Shown piece after piece: positions 8,601-17,694 of a DNA stretch of 64,000 bases. The position numbers and the translations under genes are program-made. Source of the DNA: Stenotrophomonas sp. VV52 (GTDB lineage Bacteria > Pseudomonadota > Gammaproteobacteria > Xanthomonadales > Xanthomonadaceae); NCBI RefSeq assembly GCF_002893095.1, contig NZ_PKQQ01000002.1, positions 124,001-188,000 of the forward strand, read 5' to 3'. The first letter of the stretch is position 1. Every line of letters starts with the position of its first letter. A model generated the notes under the pieces. That model was not told the origin of the DNA, made no database searches, and was given only the letters and a program-made list of their open reading frames with translations.

Positions 8601-8861
8601 CAGCAGGACATCGATGCGGGGCATGACCGTTGGCACGCGATCATCGATGCGACGGTGCGCCGGTTCCGGCCGATCGTGCTGACGGCGCTGGCGGCGGTGC
8701 TGGCGATGATTCCGCTGTCGCGCAGCGCGTTCTACGGGTCGATGGCGATTTCGATCATGGGCGGGCTGATCGTGGGCACGGTGTTGACGCTGGTGTTCCT
8801 GCCGGCGTTGTATGCGGCGTGGTTCCGGGTGAAGCCGGATGAGGCTGGGGAGCAGGCGTGA
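5694..8861 (+). CDS. smeP: RND multidrug efflux transporter permease, SmeP-like
   Basis: This is a proton-driven inner membrane pump of 1055 aa, the normal RND length. The GTG at 5694 is the first codon giving the conserved opening (RRFNLSEWALGNRALVLF, TM1) and lies three bases after smeO. Two halves are visible, each with a porter domain and a six-helix bundle. The TM4 segment 'GALVLALGLLVDDAIIAVEMM' carries the adjacent Asp pair expected in the proton relay, and 'LAGMIMRNSVILIDQI' is the TM10 equivalent. In S. maltophilia SmeOP-TolCSm exports several antibiotic classes, dyes and detergents (recalled). From about 6950 on, synonymous codon choice shifts sharply towards G-ending codons. Confidence 0.92.
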   Translation: MRRFNLSEWALGNRALVLFAMLAFAIIGAWSYKHLGQSEDPPFTFKVMVVRTLWPGATAEQVSRQVTEPIEKALLNTGQYEFIRSYSRPGESQVIFVARDSLRSKAIPDLWYQVRKRVGDIKPTLPREIVGPFFNDEFGDTFGNIYALTGQGFDYAVMRDYADRIQLELQRVPDVGKIELEGLQDEKIWIELSNTKLATLGVSLQQVQQALADQNAITATSFFETPTDRVQLRVTGQFQSVDDIRRFPIQAGDRTLHLGDIAEIKRGFADPASPKMRFMGEDAIGIAVAMKDGGDILKLGSTLDAEFERLQKTLPAGMQLRKVSDQPHAVEESVGEFVQVLTEAVVIVLLVSFFSLGLRTGLVVGVTIPLVLAMTFFVMHYFDIGLHKISLGALVLALGLLVDDAIIAVEMMATKMEQGYDRLRAASFAWESTAFPMLTGTLITAAGFLPIATAASSTGEYTRSLFQVVTIALVVSWIAAVLFIPYLGDKMLPDLFNPQPPKPGSFAARWHARRQAWGDRFPALGRFIVPKQHAHDHDPYQRPFYTRFRRFLDSCLRHRWWVIAATAALFVFSLLMFRFVPQQFFPDSTRPELMVDIELAEGASLQATQAQAHKLETLLKGRDGISNYVAYVGTGSPRFYLPLDQQLPATNFSQFVVLTENAEAREATRSWLLKEVIPQFPDVQMRVTRLENGPPVGYPVQMRISGEHIEQVQAIARKVEAKVRENPHVMNVNLDWSEPSKVVRLVIDQDRARALGVSSAQVSQLLGTSLSGMSVSTYREGNRLIEMLLRGPDNERVRLDMLGSLAIPTSGGTSVTLSQVARLEYVFEDGIIWHRNRLPTVTVRADIGDGKQPLDVVQQLLPTLEGIRAELPSGYLLETGGTVEDSARGQNSIKAGMPLFLIVVATLLMLQLRSFSRAAMVLVTAPLGIIGATLFLLLFRAPFGFVALLGTIALAGMIMRNSVILIDQIQQDIDAGHDRWHAIIDATVRRFRPIVLTALAAVLAMIPLSRSAFYGSMAISIMGGLIVGTVLTLVFLPALYAAWFRVKPDEAGEQA

Positions 8862-8902
8862 TCATTGCGGCGCGAAGAGCGGCGCTTTGATTTTTCCGTG
8901 CT

Positions 8903-9017
8903 GGGGCGGCCGCCGGGCAGCCCCGCTCCGGGACACGCCGCAAGTACGTCCTTGTACGCTGCTAGAAAACATCCATGTTTTCTAGCGTCCCTCCGGGGGC
9001 TACCCGGCGGCCGCCCC
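8903..9017. repeat. Large intergenic hairpin between convergent smeP and leuB
   Basis: Outer arms of 22 bases (8903-8924 and 8996-9017) are inverted copies with one mismatch. Inside sits a perfect palindrome at 8961-8986 with 12-base arms around a central CC. The first 30 bases (8903-8932) recur exactly, inverted, at 21295-21324. It fills most of the 186-base gap between two convergent genes and may stop transcription from both sides, though it has no U-run. Confidence 0.7.
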
Positions 9018-9047
9018 CGATGGTTGGTCGTGGGCGGTTGGGAAGGG

Positions 9048-10106
9048 CTACAACCGCGCCAACACGGCGTCGGTGGCCTGCGTGGTCGATACGGCCTGGC
9101 CCTTTGCTGCGAGGTCGGCGGTGAATACGCCGTCGTCCAACGCGGCATGCACGGCGGCTTCTACTGCTGCCGCTTCTGCTTCCAATCCCAACGAATGGCG
9201 CAGCAGCATTGCGGCGCTGAAGATGGTGGCGTACGGGTTTGCGATGCCCTTGCCGGCGATGTCCGGGGCCGAACCGTGGATGGGTTCGTAGATGCCCACG
9301 GCGCCGGGTTCACCCAGCGATGCCGACGGCAGCAGGCCCAGGGAGCCGGCCAGCATCGAGGCCTCATCGGTCAGGATGTCGCCGAACATGTTCTCGGTCA
9401 CGATCACGTCGTACTCGCGCGGCTTGGCCAGCAGGTGCATGGCCATGGAGTCGACCAGCTGGTGTTCGAGGGCGATCTCGGGGAACTCTTCGCGGCCGAT
9501 GCGTGCGGCGACGTCGCGCCACAGGCGCGAGGTTTCCAGTACGTTGGCCTTGTCGACCGAGGTGACCTTGCCGCGGCGCTGCTGGGCCAGGCGGAAGGCG
9601 CTGCGCATGACGCGTTCGATCTCGCCGACGCTGTAGCTGCACAGGTCGCTGGCGGTGTCGGCGGTGCGGGTCTTTTCGCCGAAGTAGATGCCGCCTGTGA
9701 GTTCGCGTACGACGACGAAGTCGACGCCTTCGAGCAGTTCGGCCTTGATCGGCGAGGCGCCGAGGGCGGCGGGGTGGGTGCGCACGGGGCGCAGGTTGGC
9801 GTACAGGCCGAGCGCTTTGCGGATGGCCAGCAGGCCCTGTTCGGGCCGGACCTTTGCATTGGGGTCGGACCATTTCGGGCCGCCCACCGCGCCGAGCAGG
9901 ATGGCGTTGGCCTGGCGGCAGGCGTCGAGGGTGGCGGCGGGGAGCGGTTCGCCGTGGCGGTCGATGGCGATGCCACCGATGTCGTGCTCGCTGAAGGTGA
10001 AGGTGTGGCCAAAGCGTTCGGCGACGGCGCCCAGCACCGCGACGGCGGCAGCGGCGACTTCGGGACCGATGCCATCACCGGGTAAAGCGACGATCTCAGC
10101 GTGCAT
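9048..10106 (-). CDS. leuB: 3-isopropylmalate dehydrogenase
   Basis: LeuB oxidises and decarboxylates 3-isopropylmalate to 2-ketoisocaproate with NAD+, the third step of leucine synthesis. It is 352 aa from the ATG at 10106 (MHAEIVALPGDGIGPEV); an upstream in-frame start is less likely. Diagnostic blocks are AILLGAVGGPKWSD, RPEQGLLAIRKALGLYANLRP, RELTGGIYFG, the Lys in SVDKANVLE, VTENMFGDILTDEAS (metal-binding Asp) and IYEPIHGSAPDIAGKGIANP (NAD specificity region). Its start overlaps the end of leuD by 11 bases. It is the last gene of the branched-chain operon, followed by the large hairpin at 8903-9017. Confidence 0.97.
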   Translation of the reverse strand: MHAEIVALPGDGIGPEVAAAAVAVLGAVAERFGHTFTFSEHDIGGIAIDRHGEPLPAATLDACRQANAILLGAVGGPKWSDPNAKVRPEQGLLAIRKALGLYANLRPVRTHPAALGASPIKAELLEGVDFVVVRELTGGIYFGEKTRTADTASDLCSYSVGEIERVMRSAFRLAQQRRGKVTSVDKANVLETSRLWRDVAARIGREEFPEIALEHQLVDSMAMHLLAKPREYDVIVTENMFGDILTDEASMLAGSLGLLPSASLGEPGAVGIYEPIHGSAPDIAGKGIANPYATIFSAAMLLRHSLGLEAEAAAVEAAVHAALDDGVFTADLAAKGQAVSTTQATDAVLARL

Positions 10107-10674
10107 GTTCACTCTCGTAACGTTCAATGTCAGGGGTGCGGCCCAGCAGATACCCCAGCTGGTCCACGCCTTCCAGCAGGCAGGTCTGCGAGAAGCCGTC
10201 CAGCGGGAAGGTGTACACGCGGCCGTCGGGCGTGCGCAGTTCGCGCGCGGCGACGTCCACGGTCAAGGCATCGTCGGGGCGCTGCATCAGGGTCTGTACG
10301 TCGGCTTCGTCCAGCACGATCGGCAGCAGGCCGTTCTTCAGGGCGTTGCCACGGAAGATGTCGGCGATTTCGCTGCTGACGATGGCGCGCAGGCCCAGGT
10401 CGACCAGCGCCCACGGCGCGTGCTCGCGGGAGGAGCCGCAGCCGAAGTTGCGTCCGGCCAGCAGGATGCTGCGGCCGGCGTTGTGCGGCTGGTTGAAGGC
10501 AAACGCGGGGTTCGGGGCACCGTCGGCCTGCCAGCGCCAGTCGTTGAACGCATGCTTGCCGAGCCCGGCGCGTTCGGTGGTGGACAGGAACCGCGCCGGA
10601 ATGATCTGGTCGGTGTCGATGTTGGTCTCGCGCAGCACCACGCTGGTCGAGGTCAGGGTGCGGAAACCGCTCAT
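10096..10674 (-). CDS. leuD: 3-isopropylmalate dehydratase small subunit
   Basis: LeuD forms the swivelling small subunit of isopropylmalate isomerase with LeuC. It is 192 aa, of normal size. Conserved signatures are NIDTDQIIPARFL near the N-terminus, the substrate-contact loop 'GRNFGCGSSREHAPWAL' and 'SSEIADIFRGNALKNGLLPI'. Its ATG shares a base with the leuC stop (TGATG), and leuB starts inside its 3' end. This packing implies translational coupling across leuC-leuD-leuB. Confidence 0.97.
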   Translation of the reverse strand: MSGFRTLTSTSVVLRETNIDTDQIIPARFLSTTERAGLGKHAFNDWRWQADGAPNPAFAFNQPHNAGRSILLAGRNFGCGSSREHAPWALVDLGLRAIVSSEIADIFRGNALKNGLLPIVLDEADVQTLMQRPDDALTVDVAARELRTPDGRVYTFPLDGFSQTCLLEGVDQLGYLLGRTPDIERYESEHAR

Positions 10675-12095
10675 CAGGCCACCTCCTGCGCGGCATACAG
10701 GTCACGGGGGTCGGCCACCCGGCCGTTCACCGCGGCCCAGGCGGCGGTCATCGGCGAGGCCAGCAGGGTGCGCGAGCCGGGGCCCTGGCGACCTTCGAAA
10801 TTGCGGTTGCTGGTGCTCACCGCCAGCTGGCCGGGGGCGACCAGGTCGCCGTTCATGGCGATGCACATCGAGCAGCCCGGTTCGCGCCATTCGGCACCGG
10901 CCGCGCGCACGATGGCGTGGATGCCTTCGGCTTCGGCCTGGCGCTTGACGATTTCCGAGCCCGGTACCACCAGCATGCGCACGCCGGAGGCCACGTGGCG
11001 GCCCTGCAGCACCTGCGCCACTTCGCGCATGTCGCTCAGCCGGCCATTGGTGCAGGAGCCGACGAACACCACGTCGACGGGGGTGCCGGCCAGGGTCTGC
11101 CCGGCGTGGAAGTGCATGTAGTCCAGGCCCTTCTGGTCGGCGGCATCGTTGGCAGCCGGAATCGGCGCGTCCACCGCGATGGCGGTGCCCGGATGGGTGC
11201 CCCAGGTCAGGGTCGGGCGGATGTCGGCGGCGTCGATGCGTACTTCGGCGTCGAAGCGTGCGCCCTCGTCGCTGCGCAGCTGCTTCCACTGCGCCACGGC
11301 CAGGTCGAATTCGATGCCCTTCGGGCCGCGCGGGGTGTTGGCGACCCAGTCGAAGGTGACCTGGTCGGGCGCGACCATGCCGGCGCGGGCGCCGGCTTCG
11401 ATCGACATATTGCACAGGGTCATGCGCTGCTCCATGTCCATCGCGGTGATTGCGCTACCGCGGAATTCCAGCACGTGCCCGGTGCCGCCGTTGACGCCGA
11501 TCACGCCGATGATGTGCAGCACCACGTCCTTGGCGCCCACGCCGGGCGCCAGCGTGCCATCGACGGTGATCGCCATGGTTTTGGCCTTGCGCTGCAGCAG
11601 GCACTGGGTGGCCAGCACGTGGCCCACTTCACTGGTGCCGATGCCGAACGCCAGCGCGCCGAACGCACCGTGCGTGGAGGTGTGGCTGTCGCCGCAGACG
11701 ATGGTCATGCCGGGCTGGGTGAAGCCCTGCTCTGGCGCGATGACGTGCACGATGCCGCGGTTGGCCGACTGCATGTCGAACAGTTCGATGCCGTGCTCGG
11801 CGCAGTTGCGCGCCAGCATCGCCACCTGCGCTTCGGAGGCGGCGCTGGCGTAGGGCAGGGTGCCATCGGCCGCCGCCGGCAGGGTCGGGGTGGAGTGGTC
11901 CATGGTCGCCTTGGTCCGGTCCGGGCGGCGCGGGGACAGGCCGCGCTCGCGCAGTTCGGTGAACGCCTGTGGCGAGGTCACTTCATGGATCAGGTGCAGG
12001 TCGATGTACAGCACGGCGGGCGCGCTGTCCGATTCGGGTACGACCACGTGGGCGTCCCACAGTTTGTCGTACAGGGTGCGGGGAGCTGGGGTCAT
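10674..12095 (-). CDS. leuC: 3-isopropylmalate dehydratase large subunit
   Basis: This is the aconitase-family [4Fe-4S] subunit that isomerises 2- to 3-isopropylmalate. From the ATG at 12095 it is 473 aa. That start ([18 protein letters not shown]) is chosen because AAGG lies about 8 bases upstream and it matches LeuC N-termini; an ATG 21 bases earlier is possible. Seen are [20 protein letters not shown], the cluster-ligand Cys in [12 protein letters not shown], and the paired cysteines in [13 protein letters not shown], which is the expected set of three. There is a 46-base gap after the methyltransferase gene and a one-base overlap with leuD. Confidence 0.97.
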   Translation of the reverse strand: MTPAPRTLYDKLWDAHVVVPESDSAPAVLYIDLHLIHEVTSPQAFTELRERGLSPRRPDRTKATMDHSTPTLPAAADGTLPYASAASEAQVAMLARNCAEHGIELFDMQSANRGIVHVIAPEQGFTQPGMTIVCGDSHTSTHGAFGALAFGIGTSEVGHVLATQCLLQRKAKTMAITVDGTLAPGVGAKDVVLHIIGVIGVNGGTGHVLEFRGSAITAMDMEQRMTLCNMSIEAGARAGMVAPDQVTFDWVANTPRGPKGIEFDLAVAQWKQLRSDEGARFDAEVRIDAADIRPTLTWGTHPGTAIAVDAPIPAANDAADQKGLDYMHFHAGQTLAGTPVDVVFVGSCTNGRLSDMREVAQVLQGRHVASGVRMLVVPGSEIVKRQAEAEGIHAIVRAAGAEWREPGCSMCIAMNGDLVAPGQLAVSTSNRNFEGRQGPGSRTLLASPMTAAWAAVNGRVADPRDLYAAQEVA

Positions 12096-12141
12096 GGGAT
12101 GGCCTTGCGGGTTCATGTGACGATAGTGCGGAAAGGTCGAA

Positions 12142-12924
12142 TCAGGAAGCGCGCAGGCGCGCGTCGAAGCGCAGTCGCACGTAGTCGGCGGTCCACTGAC
12201 CGTGCGCGTTGCGCTGGCTGGGCGCGAGCAGCGCCACGGTGTCGTCGATCACGCGCTGGTGCTGGGTGCTGTCCAGCCCGCCCAGGAACGGCGACGCGAA
12301 CGTGCGCAGCCAGCCGGCCATGCCGGTGGGCAGCACCGTCGGGCGCGGCAGGGATTCGATGTGGCGGACCTGGAAGCCATGCGCGCGCAGGCGGTCGGCG
12401 TACTCGTCGGCGCTGGGGAAGTACCACGGAAACGCCGGTACCGCATGGCCATTGCTGCACAGCGCGGCCTGCAATGCGCTGGTGACGGTGGCCACGTTGC
12501 CCTGGCCGCCCATCTCGGCGACGAAGCGGCCGCCGCTGCGCAGGGCACGACGCACGCCGTCGATCACCCGGTCCGGTTCGCGCATCCAGTGCAGCGCGGC
12601 ATTGCTGAACACCGCATCGAAGCAGCGCTCGAAGGTCATCGCATGCGCGTCCATCAGGCGGGCATCCAAGCCGCGCGCGCGGGCGCCACCGATCAGCTCC
12701 GGCGAGCTGTCCACGCCCACGACCGTTGCACCGCTGAGCGCCAGGTCGAACGTGAGCACGCCGTCGCCGCAGCCCAGGTCCAGGATGCGCTCGCCGCGCT
12801 GCGCGTCGAGCAGGCGGGCCACCGCGCCGCCGAGCACCGGCACGAAGCCGGCGTCGATGGCGTAGTCGTGCGCGTTCCATTGCTGGGTGCTGTCGGGGAC
12901 GAACGGCGAGTCGAAGGCGCTCAT
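12142..12924 (-). CDS. Class I SAM-dependent methyltransferase inside the leu operon
   Basis: The protein is 260 aa with a single Rossmann methyltransferase domain: motif [17 protein letters not shown] (about residues 47-62), [11 protein letters not shown] for motif II, and '[13 protein letters not shown]' before the last core strand. That last segment is characteristic of the trans-aconitate methyltransferase/BioC-like group. No leucine-pathway step requires a methyltransferase. It sits 10 bases after leuA and 46 before leuC, so it should be co-transcribed and attenuated with them. Trans-aconitate methyltransferases also act on isopropylmalate in yeast (family knowledge), which could make the placement meaningful; the substrate here is unknown. 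Confidence 0.85.
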   Translation of the reverse strand: MSAFDSPFVPDSTQQWNAHDYAIDAGFVPVLGGAVARLLDAQRGERILDLGCGDGVLTFDLALSGATVVGVDSSPELIGGARARGLDARLMDAHAMTFERCFDAVFSNAALHWMREPDRVIDGVRRALRSGGRFVAEMGGQGNVATVTSALQAALCSNGHAVPAFPWYFPSADEYADRLRAHGFQVRHIESLPRPTVLPTGMAGWLRTFASPFLGGLDSTQHQRVIDDTVALLAPSQRNAHGQWTADYVRLRFDARLRAS

Positions 12925-12934
12925 GCGGAATCCC

Positions 12935-14488
12935 TCAGGCGGCCGCGGTTGCGGCGGTGTGTTCGGTACTGGCCTGGCGCTGGCGCAGCAGGCGGTTGGC
13001 CACGTCCAGCCAGGCCAGCGCGGAGGCCTCGATGATGTCGCGGCTGGTGCCGGTCCCTTCGTACTCCACGCCGTCGTGGCGTACGCTCAGGTTGGCTTCG
13101 CCGCGCGCGTCGGCGCCGATGCCGACGCTGTGCACGTGGTAGCTGTCCAGCATCAGCTGCACGCCGGTGGCGGCGGCCAGTGCGCCGAACAATGCATCCA
13201 CCGGGCCGTCGCCCTGGGCGGTCTCGGCGACGCGGTTGCCGTCCGGGTCGGACAGTTCGACCAGCGCATTGGCGCGGCTGCCGACGTCGCTGATGGTCAT
13301 CGAGGCGAGGCGGTAGCCGTTCTGGGTGGAGCTGCCCTGCATCAGTACCTGCAGGTCGGCATCGGTGACCACGCGCTGCTGCTCGCACAGCGACTTGAAC
13401 TGTTCGAACACCAGCTTCAGCTCTTCCTCTTCCAGCCAGAAGCCCAGCGCGCGCAGGCGCGCTTCCACTGCGGCACGGCCGCTGTGCCGGCCCAGCACCA
13501 TCTGCGAGTTTTCCCAGCCCACGTCTTCCGGGCGCATGATTTCGTAGGTGCCGCGGTGGCGCAGCATGCCGTGCTGGTGGATGCCGGACTCGTGCGCGAA
13601 GGCGTTGGCGCCCACGATCGCCTTGTTGCGCTGGACCGGCATGCCGACCAGGCGCTGCAGCAGCTGCGAGGTGGAGACGATGCGCGGGGTGTTGATCCGG
13701 GTGTCTTCCTCGTAGAAGGCGTTGCGCACCTTCAGCACCATCACCAGCTCTTCCAGCGAGCAGTTGCCGGCGCGTTCGCCGATGCCGTTGATGGTGCATT
13801 CCACCTGGCGCGCGCCGCCTTCGATGGCGGCCAGCGAGTTGGCCACGGCCAAGCCCAGGTCGTTGTGGCAATGCGCACTGAAGATGATGCGGTCGCTGTC
13901 GGGCACCCCGGCGATGACACGCTGGAACATGCCGCGGATCTCTTCGGGCGTGGTGAAGCCCACGGTGTCGGGCAGGTTGATGGTGGTGGCGCCGGCGGCT
14001 ACCGCCACGCGTGCGACTTCCACCAGGAAGTCTTCTTCGGTGCGGGTCGCATCTTCGGCGGAGAATTCCACGTCGTCGATATAGCTGCGGGCCAGGCTGA
14101 CGTGCTTGTGCACCGACTCCAGCACCTGCTCGCGGCTCATGCGCAGCTTGTGCTCGCGGTGCAGCGGGCTGGTCGACAGGAACACGTGCAGGCGCGCGTT
14201 GGCGGCCGCGTCCAGGGCGCGGGCCGAGGTCTCGATGTCGGTGGCCAGGCAGCGCGACAGCACCGCCAGCGTGGGGCGGCGTACCTCGCGGCCGATCATC
14301 GCCATCGCGTCGCGGTCGGACTGCGAGCTGGCCGGGAAGCCGGTCTCGATGATGTCCACGCCCAGCTCGTCGAGCGCGCGGGCCATCACCAGCTTCTGCT
14401 GCGGGCTCATGCTGCAGCCGGGCGACTGTTCGCCGTCGCGCAGGGTGGTGTCGAAAATTCGAATTCGGGGGGAGTTGGGCGTGGTCAC
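12935..14488 (-). CDS. leuA: 2-isopropylmalate synthase
   Basis: LeuA condenses acetyl-CoA with 2-ketoisovalerate, the committed and leucine-inhibited step. It is 517 aa from a GTG at 14488. GAGGAG lies 8 bases upstream and the start gives [20 protein letters not shown], the family N-terminus. Catalytic-domain marks are [22 protein letters not shown], the metal-binding [13 protein letters not shown], and [13 protein letters not shown]. The C-terminal LeuA dimer/allosteric domain follows (after about residue 390), with a variable Ala/Thr-rich end. The GTG overlaps the ilvA stop by four bases (GTGA). This is the full-length regulated form. Confidence 0.97.
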   Translation of the reverse strand: MTTPNSPRIRIFDTTLRDGEQSPGCSMSPQQKLVMARALDELGVDIIETGFPASSQSDRDAMAMIGREVRRPTLAVLSRCLATDIETSARALDAAANARLHVFLSTSPLHREHKLRMSREQVLESVHKHVSLARSYIDDVEFSAEDATRTEEDFLVEVARVAVAAGATTINLPDTVGFTTPEEIRGMFQRVIAGVPDSDRIIFSAHCHNDLGLAVANSLAAIEGGARQVECTINGIGERAGNCSLEELVMVLKVRNAFYEEDTRINTPRIVSTSQLLQRLVGMPVQRNKAIVGANAFAHESGIHQHGMLRHRGTYEIMRPEDVGWENSQMVLGRHSGRAAVEARLRALGFWLEEEELKLVFEQFKSLCEQQRVVTDADLQVLMQGSSTQNGYRLASMTISDVGSRANALVELSDPDGNRVAETAQGDGPVDALFGALAAATGVQLMLDSYHVHSVGIGADARGEANLSVRHDGVEYEGTGTSRDIIEASALAWLDVANRLLRQRQASTEHTAATAAA

Positions 14489-15588
14489 CAGGAGGTCTCC
14501 TCGACGGCAAGGTCGGATGGCAAGGCAGGGGAAGGAAGAACGGGGGAAGTCGGGGGTGGCGCGAGCACGGTCGGTAGGGGCGGCCGTGTTCGCTCGCTGG
14601 CGCGGCGGCGCGGTTTGCGCGGTGCGCGTGGGCGGATGTCGGAGAGCAGCTGGGCCAGCACCATCGCGTCGATGTTGCCGCCGGAGACCACCGCGCACTT
14701 GCGCCGGCCGGCGACGCGGCGGCCGGCCGCCAGCGCCAGCGCACCGGCGCCTTCGGCGATGATGTGTTCTTCCAGTGCCAGCCGTACCAGCGTTTCGCGC
14801 AGCTCGGCTTCGCGCACGATCACTACGTCGTCCAGCAGCGCGCTGCACAGGCGGCGGGTCAGCTGGCCGGGAATCTTTACCTTGACGCCGTCGGCCAGGG
14901 TCGGCACCGGCGCGATCTCACGGCTGTCGCCCCGGATCGCGCGGGCCATCGAATCGACCCCTTCGACCTGCGCGCCGACGATGCGCACGCCCTGGGATTT
15001 CAGTGCCAGCGCCACGCCCGAGGCCAGGCCGCCACCGCCGATCGGCACGATCACCACGTCCGGCGCGTGCGCGGCCAGTTCGATGCCCAGCGTGCCCTGG
15101 CCGGCGATCACGTCCGGATCGTCGAACGCGGACAGGAAGCGGTAGCCGTGCTGTTCAGCCAATGCCCGCGCGAACGCGTAGGCCTCGTCATAGCTGTTGC
15201 CATGCTGGCGCACGGTGGCGCCCCAGTGCGCCACGCCGGCGATCTTGGTCGCCGGGGCGCCATGCGGCATCACCGTGATCGCCGGGATGTCCAGCCGGTA
15301 GGCCGACCACGCCACGCCTTGGGCGTGGTTGCCGGCCGAGGCGCAGATCACCGGGCGGTCGTCGCCGCGCTCGCGCCCGGCCAGCAGCGCATTCAACGCA
15401 CCGCGTACCTTGTACGACCCGGTGCGCTGCAGGTTCTCCAGCTTCAGCCAGGTGCCGAACCGTTCTGCGTAATGCAGCGGGGTCGGCGGCAGGAACCGGC
15501 GCAGCCGCGCCTGCGCGGCCAGCACGTCGGCGACGCTTACGTCGCCTACTTCCGGTTCCTGGGGCGCGCGGCTAGCAGGCATGGCCAT
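14485..15588 (-). CDS. ilvA: Threonine dehydratase, short form without ACT domain
   Basis: This PLP enzyme deaminates threonine to 2-ketobutyrate, the entry to isoleucine. It is 367 aa from ATG 15588 (or 15582). Visible are the PLP lysine motif [20 protein letters not shown] (about residues 50-69), [16 protein letters not shown] and the phosphate-binding [15 protein letters not shown]. There is no C-terminal ACT-like regulatory region, unlike enterobacterial IlvA, so it resembles the catabolic TdcB type; xanthomonad genomes often label this operon member tdcB. The last 45 or so residues are Pro/Arg/Ser-rich and look unstructured. The stop overlaps the leuA GTG. An 87-base gap separates it from ilvM, the widest gap inside the operon. 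Confidence 0.93.
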   Translation of the reverse strand: MAMPASRAPQEPEVGDVSVADVLAAQARLRRFLPPTPLHYAERFGTWLKLENLQRTGSYKVRGALNALLAGRERGDDRPVICASAGNHAQGVAWSAYRLDIPAITVMPHGAPATKIAGVAHWGATVRQHGNSYDEAYAFARALAEQHGYRFLSAFDDPDVIAGQGTLGIELAAHAPDVVIVPIGGGGLASGVALALKSQGVRIVGAQVEGVDSMARAIRGDSREIAPVPTLADGVKVKIPGQLTRRLCSALLDDVVIVREAELRETLVRLALEEHIIAEGAGALALAAGRRVAGRRKCAVVSGGNIDAMVLAQLLSDIRPRAPRKPRRRASERTRPPLPTVLAPPPTSPVLPSPALPSDLAVEETSW

Positions 15589-15675
15589 GACACGCAGGCA
15601 CGACCCGGTCGCGCGACGTCGACGGGCCTGCGAGAAGACCCCTCCGTACCGGCACCGTAACCACGGTGCGGGCGT

Positions 15676-15936
15676 TCATGCCGATACTCCAGCGCCGGGC
15701 TCCAGCGCGCTGATCCGCACCGACACGCAGTCGTAGATCTTCTCGATCTGGCGGCACAGGGTTTCCGGCGGTCGGGTGCTGTCCACCACCAGCTGCAGGT
15801 GCCAGCGGCCATCGTCGGCGGCATTGGGCGCGCCGACGATCGCGCGCGGGGCGAAGCCGCGGCGTTCGGCCATGCCGATCACGCGCAGCAGCGCGCCTTC
15901 GGCCGGAACCAGCACCAGGTCAAGCCGGTATTGCAT
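15676..15936 (-). CDS. ilvM: Acetolactate synthase small (regulatory) subunit, IlvM type
   Basis: This is an 86-aa ACT-domain protein ([20 protein letters not shown]...), the length of IlvM rather than the longer IlvH/IlvN. ACT features include the first strand, a Gly-containing helix '[13 protein letters not shown]' and a second strand '[10 protein letters not shown]', with '[13 protein letters not shown]' at the end. It starts 17 bases inside the 3' end of ilvG, and this overlap is the best evidence for the start at 15936. As the partner of IlvG it stabilises the large subunit and may set its feedback response. Confidence 0.9.
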   Translation of the reverse strand: MQYRLDLVLVPAEGALLRVIGMAERRGFAPRAIVGAPNAADDGRWHLQLVVDSTRPPETLCRQIEKIYDCVSVRISALEPGAGVSA

Positions 15937-17656
15937 GGGGGAACTCCTGCGGCTGGTGGGCGGGGTTGCTTTCCAGCATGGTGCTGTTGGCATTGTTGGG
16001 CGGCACCAGTGGCCACACGTTGGCGCGGGCGTCGATGGCCACGTGCAGCAGCGCCGGGCCGGGTTCGGCCAGCAGCGCGGCCAGGCCGCCTTCGACGTCG
16101 TCGCGCGCCTCGATGCGGGTGGCCGGAATGCCGAACACCTTGGCCAGTGCGGCGAAGTCCGGGTTGTCGGACAGGTCGATCTCGCTGTAGCGCTCGGCGA
16201 AGAACAGCTCCTGCCACTGCCGGACCATGCCCAGCGAACTGTTGTCCAGCAGCACGATCTTCACCGGCAGGCGGCAGCGTGCGATGGTGGCCAGCTCCTG
16301 CACGTTCATCATGAAGCTGCCATCGCCGGAAACCAGCACCACGGTGCGCTCGGGACAGGCGAACTGCGCGCCCATCGCCGCCGGCAGGCCGAAGCCCATG
16401 GTGCCCAGCGCGCCGCTGGTCAGGTGGTTGCGCGGATGGTTGAAGCGGCAGTGCTGGGCCACCCACATCTGGTGCTGGCCGACATCGCAGGCAATGATCG
16501 CGTCGGCCGGGGCGACTTCGCTCAGGCGCTTCAGCAGGGCCGGGGCATAGATGTGCGCGCCGGGGGCGTCGTAGCGCGCGGCGAAGCGCTCGCGGTGGGT
16601 CGCGCAGCGCTTGCGCCACGCGTCCTGTGCCGGTGCGGGGCTGGGCAGTGCGGCAGTCAGCGCTCGCAGTGCGGTGCCGACGTTGCCCGGTACCGCCACA
16701 TCGGCAGTACGCAGCTTGGAGATCTCGTACGCGTCGGCGTCGATGTGGATGACCCGCGCGAACGGTGCGAACTCGTTCAACTTGCCGGTGGCGCGGTCGT
16801 CGAAACGTGCGCCGACCACCACCAGCAGGTCGCTTTCCTGCACCGCCATGTTGGCCGCGCGGGTGCCGTGCATGCCCAGCATGCCCAGGTAGTGCGGGTG
16901 CTGCGCCGGCAGGCCGCCCAGGCCGCGCAGGGTCAGCACGGTGGGAATGGCGGTGGCATTGACGAACGCGCGGAAGTCCTCGACCGCATCGCCCAGGGCG
17001 ACGCCGCCGCCGGCATAGATCACCGGCTTCTCTGCTGCCTGGATCGCGGCGATGGCGGCGGCCACGGCCTCGTCCTGCGGGGCGGCGGGCGGGTTCACCG
17101 TTTCGGGGACATGCGCCGGCAGGTGGCTGGCGTCGGCGATCTGCACGTCCTTGGGCAGGTCGATCAGCACCGGGCCGGGGCGGCCTTCGCGGGCAATGCG
17201 GAAGGCTTCGCGGACGATGCGCGGCAGCTCGTCGACCGAACGCACCAGCCAGCTGTGCTTGACGATCGGCAGGGTCAGGCCGAACACGTCCAGTTCCTGG
17301 AACGCGTCGGTGCCCAGCAGCGGGGTGGCGACCTGGCCGGTGATGCAGACCATCGGCACCGAATCCAGCATCGCATCGGCGATGCCGGTGACCAGGTTGG
17401 AGGCGCCCGGGCCGGAGGTGGCCACGCACACCCCGACCCGGCCGCTGGCGCGGGCATAGCCGTTGGCGGCCAGGGCCGCGCCCTGTTCGTGGCGGACCAG
17501 GATGTGCTTGAGCCCCGAGTCCACCAGGGCGTCGTAGAAGGGCATGATGGTGCCGCCCGGATAGCCGAACAGCGTGTCGACGCCCTCGGCTTCCAGGGCC
17601 TGCGTCAACCAGCGTGCGCCGTTGCGGTGCGCGGTGCTGTGTGCGGAGGTGTTCAT
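15920..17656 (-). CDS. ilvG: Acetolactate synthase large (catalytic) subunit
   Basis: This ThDP enzyme forms acetolactate or acetohydroxybutyrate from pyruvate and starts the common Val/Leu/Ile pathway. It is 578 aa from ATG 17656. Motifs in order are [18 protein letters not shown], the catalytic Glu in [37 protein letters not shown], the FAD-region residues in the middle, and the ThDP motif from [12 protein letters not shown] to [13 protein letters not shown] near the C-terminus. It lies 38 bases after ilvC. The pairing with a short ilvM downstream is why ilvG is preferred over ilvB/ilvI as the symbol. Confidence 0.95.
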   Translation of the reverse strand: MNTSAHSTAHRNGARWLTQALEAEGVDTLFGYPGGTIMPFYDALVDSGLKHILVRHEQGAALAANGYARASGRVGVCVATSGPGASNLVTGIADAMLDSVPMVCITGQVATPLLGTDAFQELDVFGLTLPIVKHSWLVRSVDELPRIVREAFRIAREGRPGPVLIDLPKDVQIADASHLPAHVPETVNPPAAPQDEAVAAAIAAIQAAEKPVIYAGGGVALGDAVEDFRAFVNATAIPTVLTLRGLGGLPAQHPHYLGMLGMHGTRAANMAVQESDLLVVVGARFDDRATGKLNEFAPFARVIHIDADAYEISKLRTADVAVPGNVGTALRALTAALPSPAPAQDAWRKRCATHRERFAARYDAPGAHIYAPALLKRLSEVAPADAIIACDVGQHQMWVAQHCRFNHPRNHLTSGALGTMGFGLPAAMGAQFACPERTVVLVSGDGSFMMNVQELATIARCRLPVKIVLLDNSSLGMVRQWQELFFAERYSEIDLSDNPDFAALAKVFGIPATRIEARDDVEGGLAALLAEPGPALLHVAIDARANVWPLVPPNNANSTMLESNPAHQPQEFPHAIPA

Positions 17657-17694
17657 GCGGTGACCTTTGCGAAAGCGGTGGGGGAGCCGCGCGG

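Noticed and set aside
4491-8636. A 1381-codon open frame on the minus strand opposite smeO and smeP
   Set aside because: Its translation is dominated by His, Gln and Arg runs, has no recognisable domain, and lies wholly opposite two well-supported efflux genes. Long antisense frames are expected in GC-rich DNA.
15589-15675. The 87-base ilvM-ilvA gap as an internal promoter or extra gene
   Set aside because: No -35/-10 pair or coding potential stands out; only a small ACCGT/ACGGT repeat is seen.
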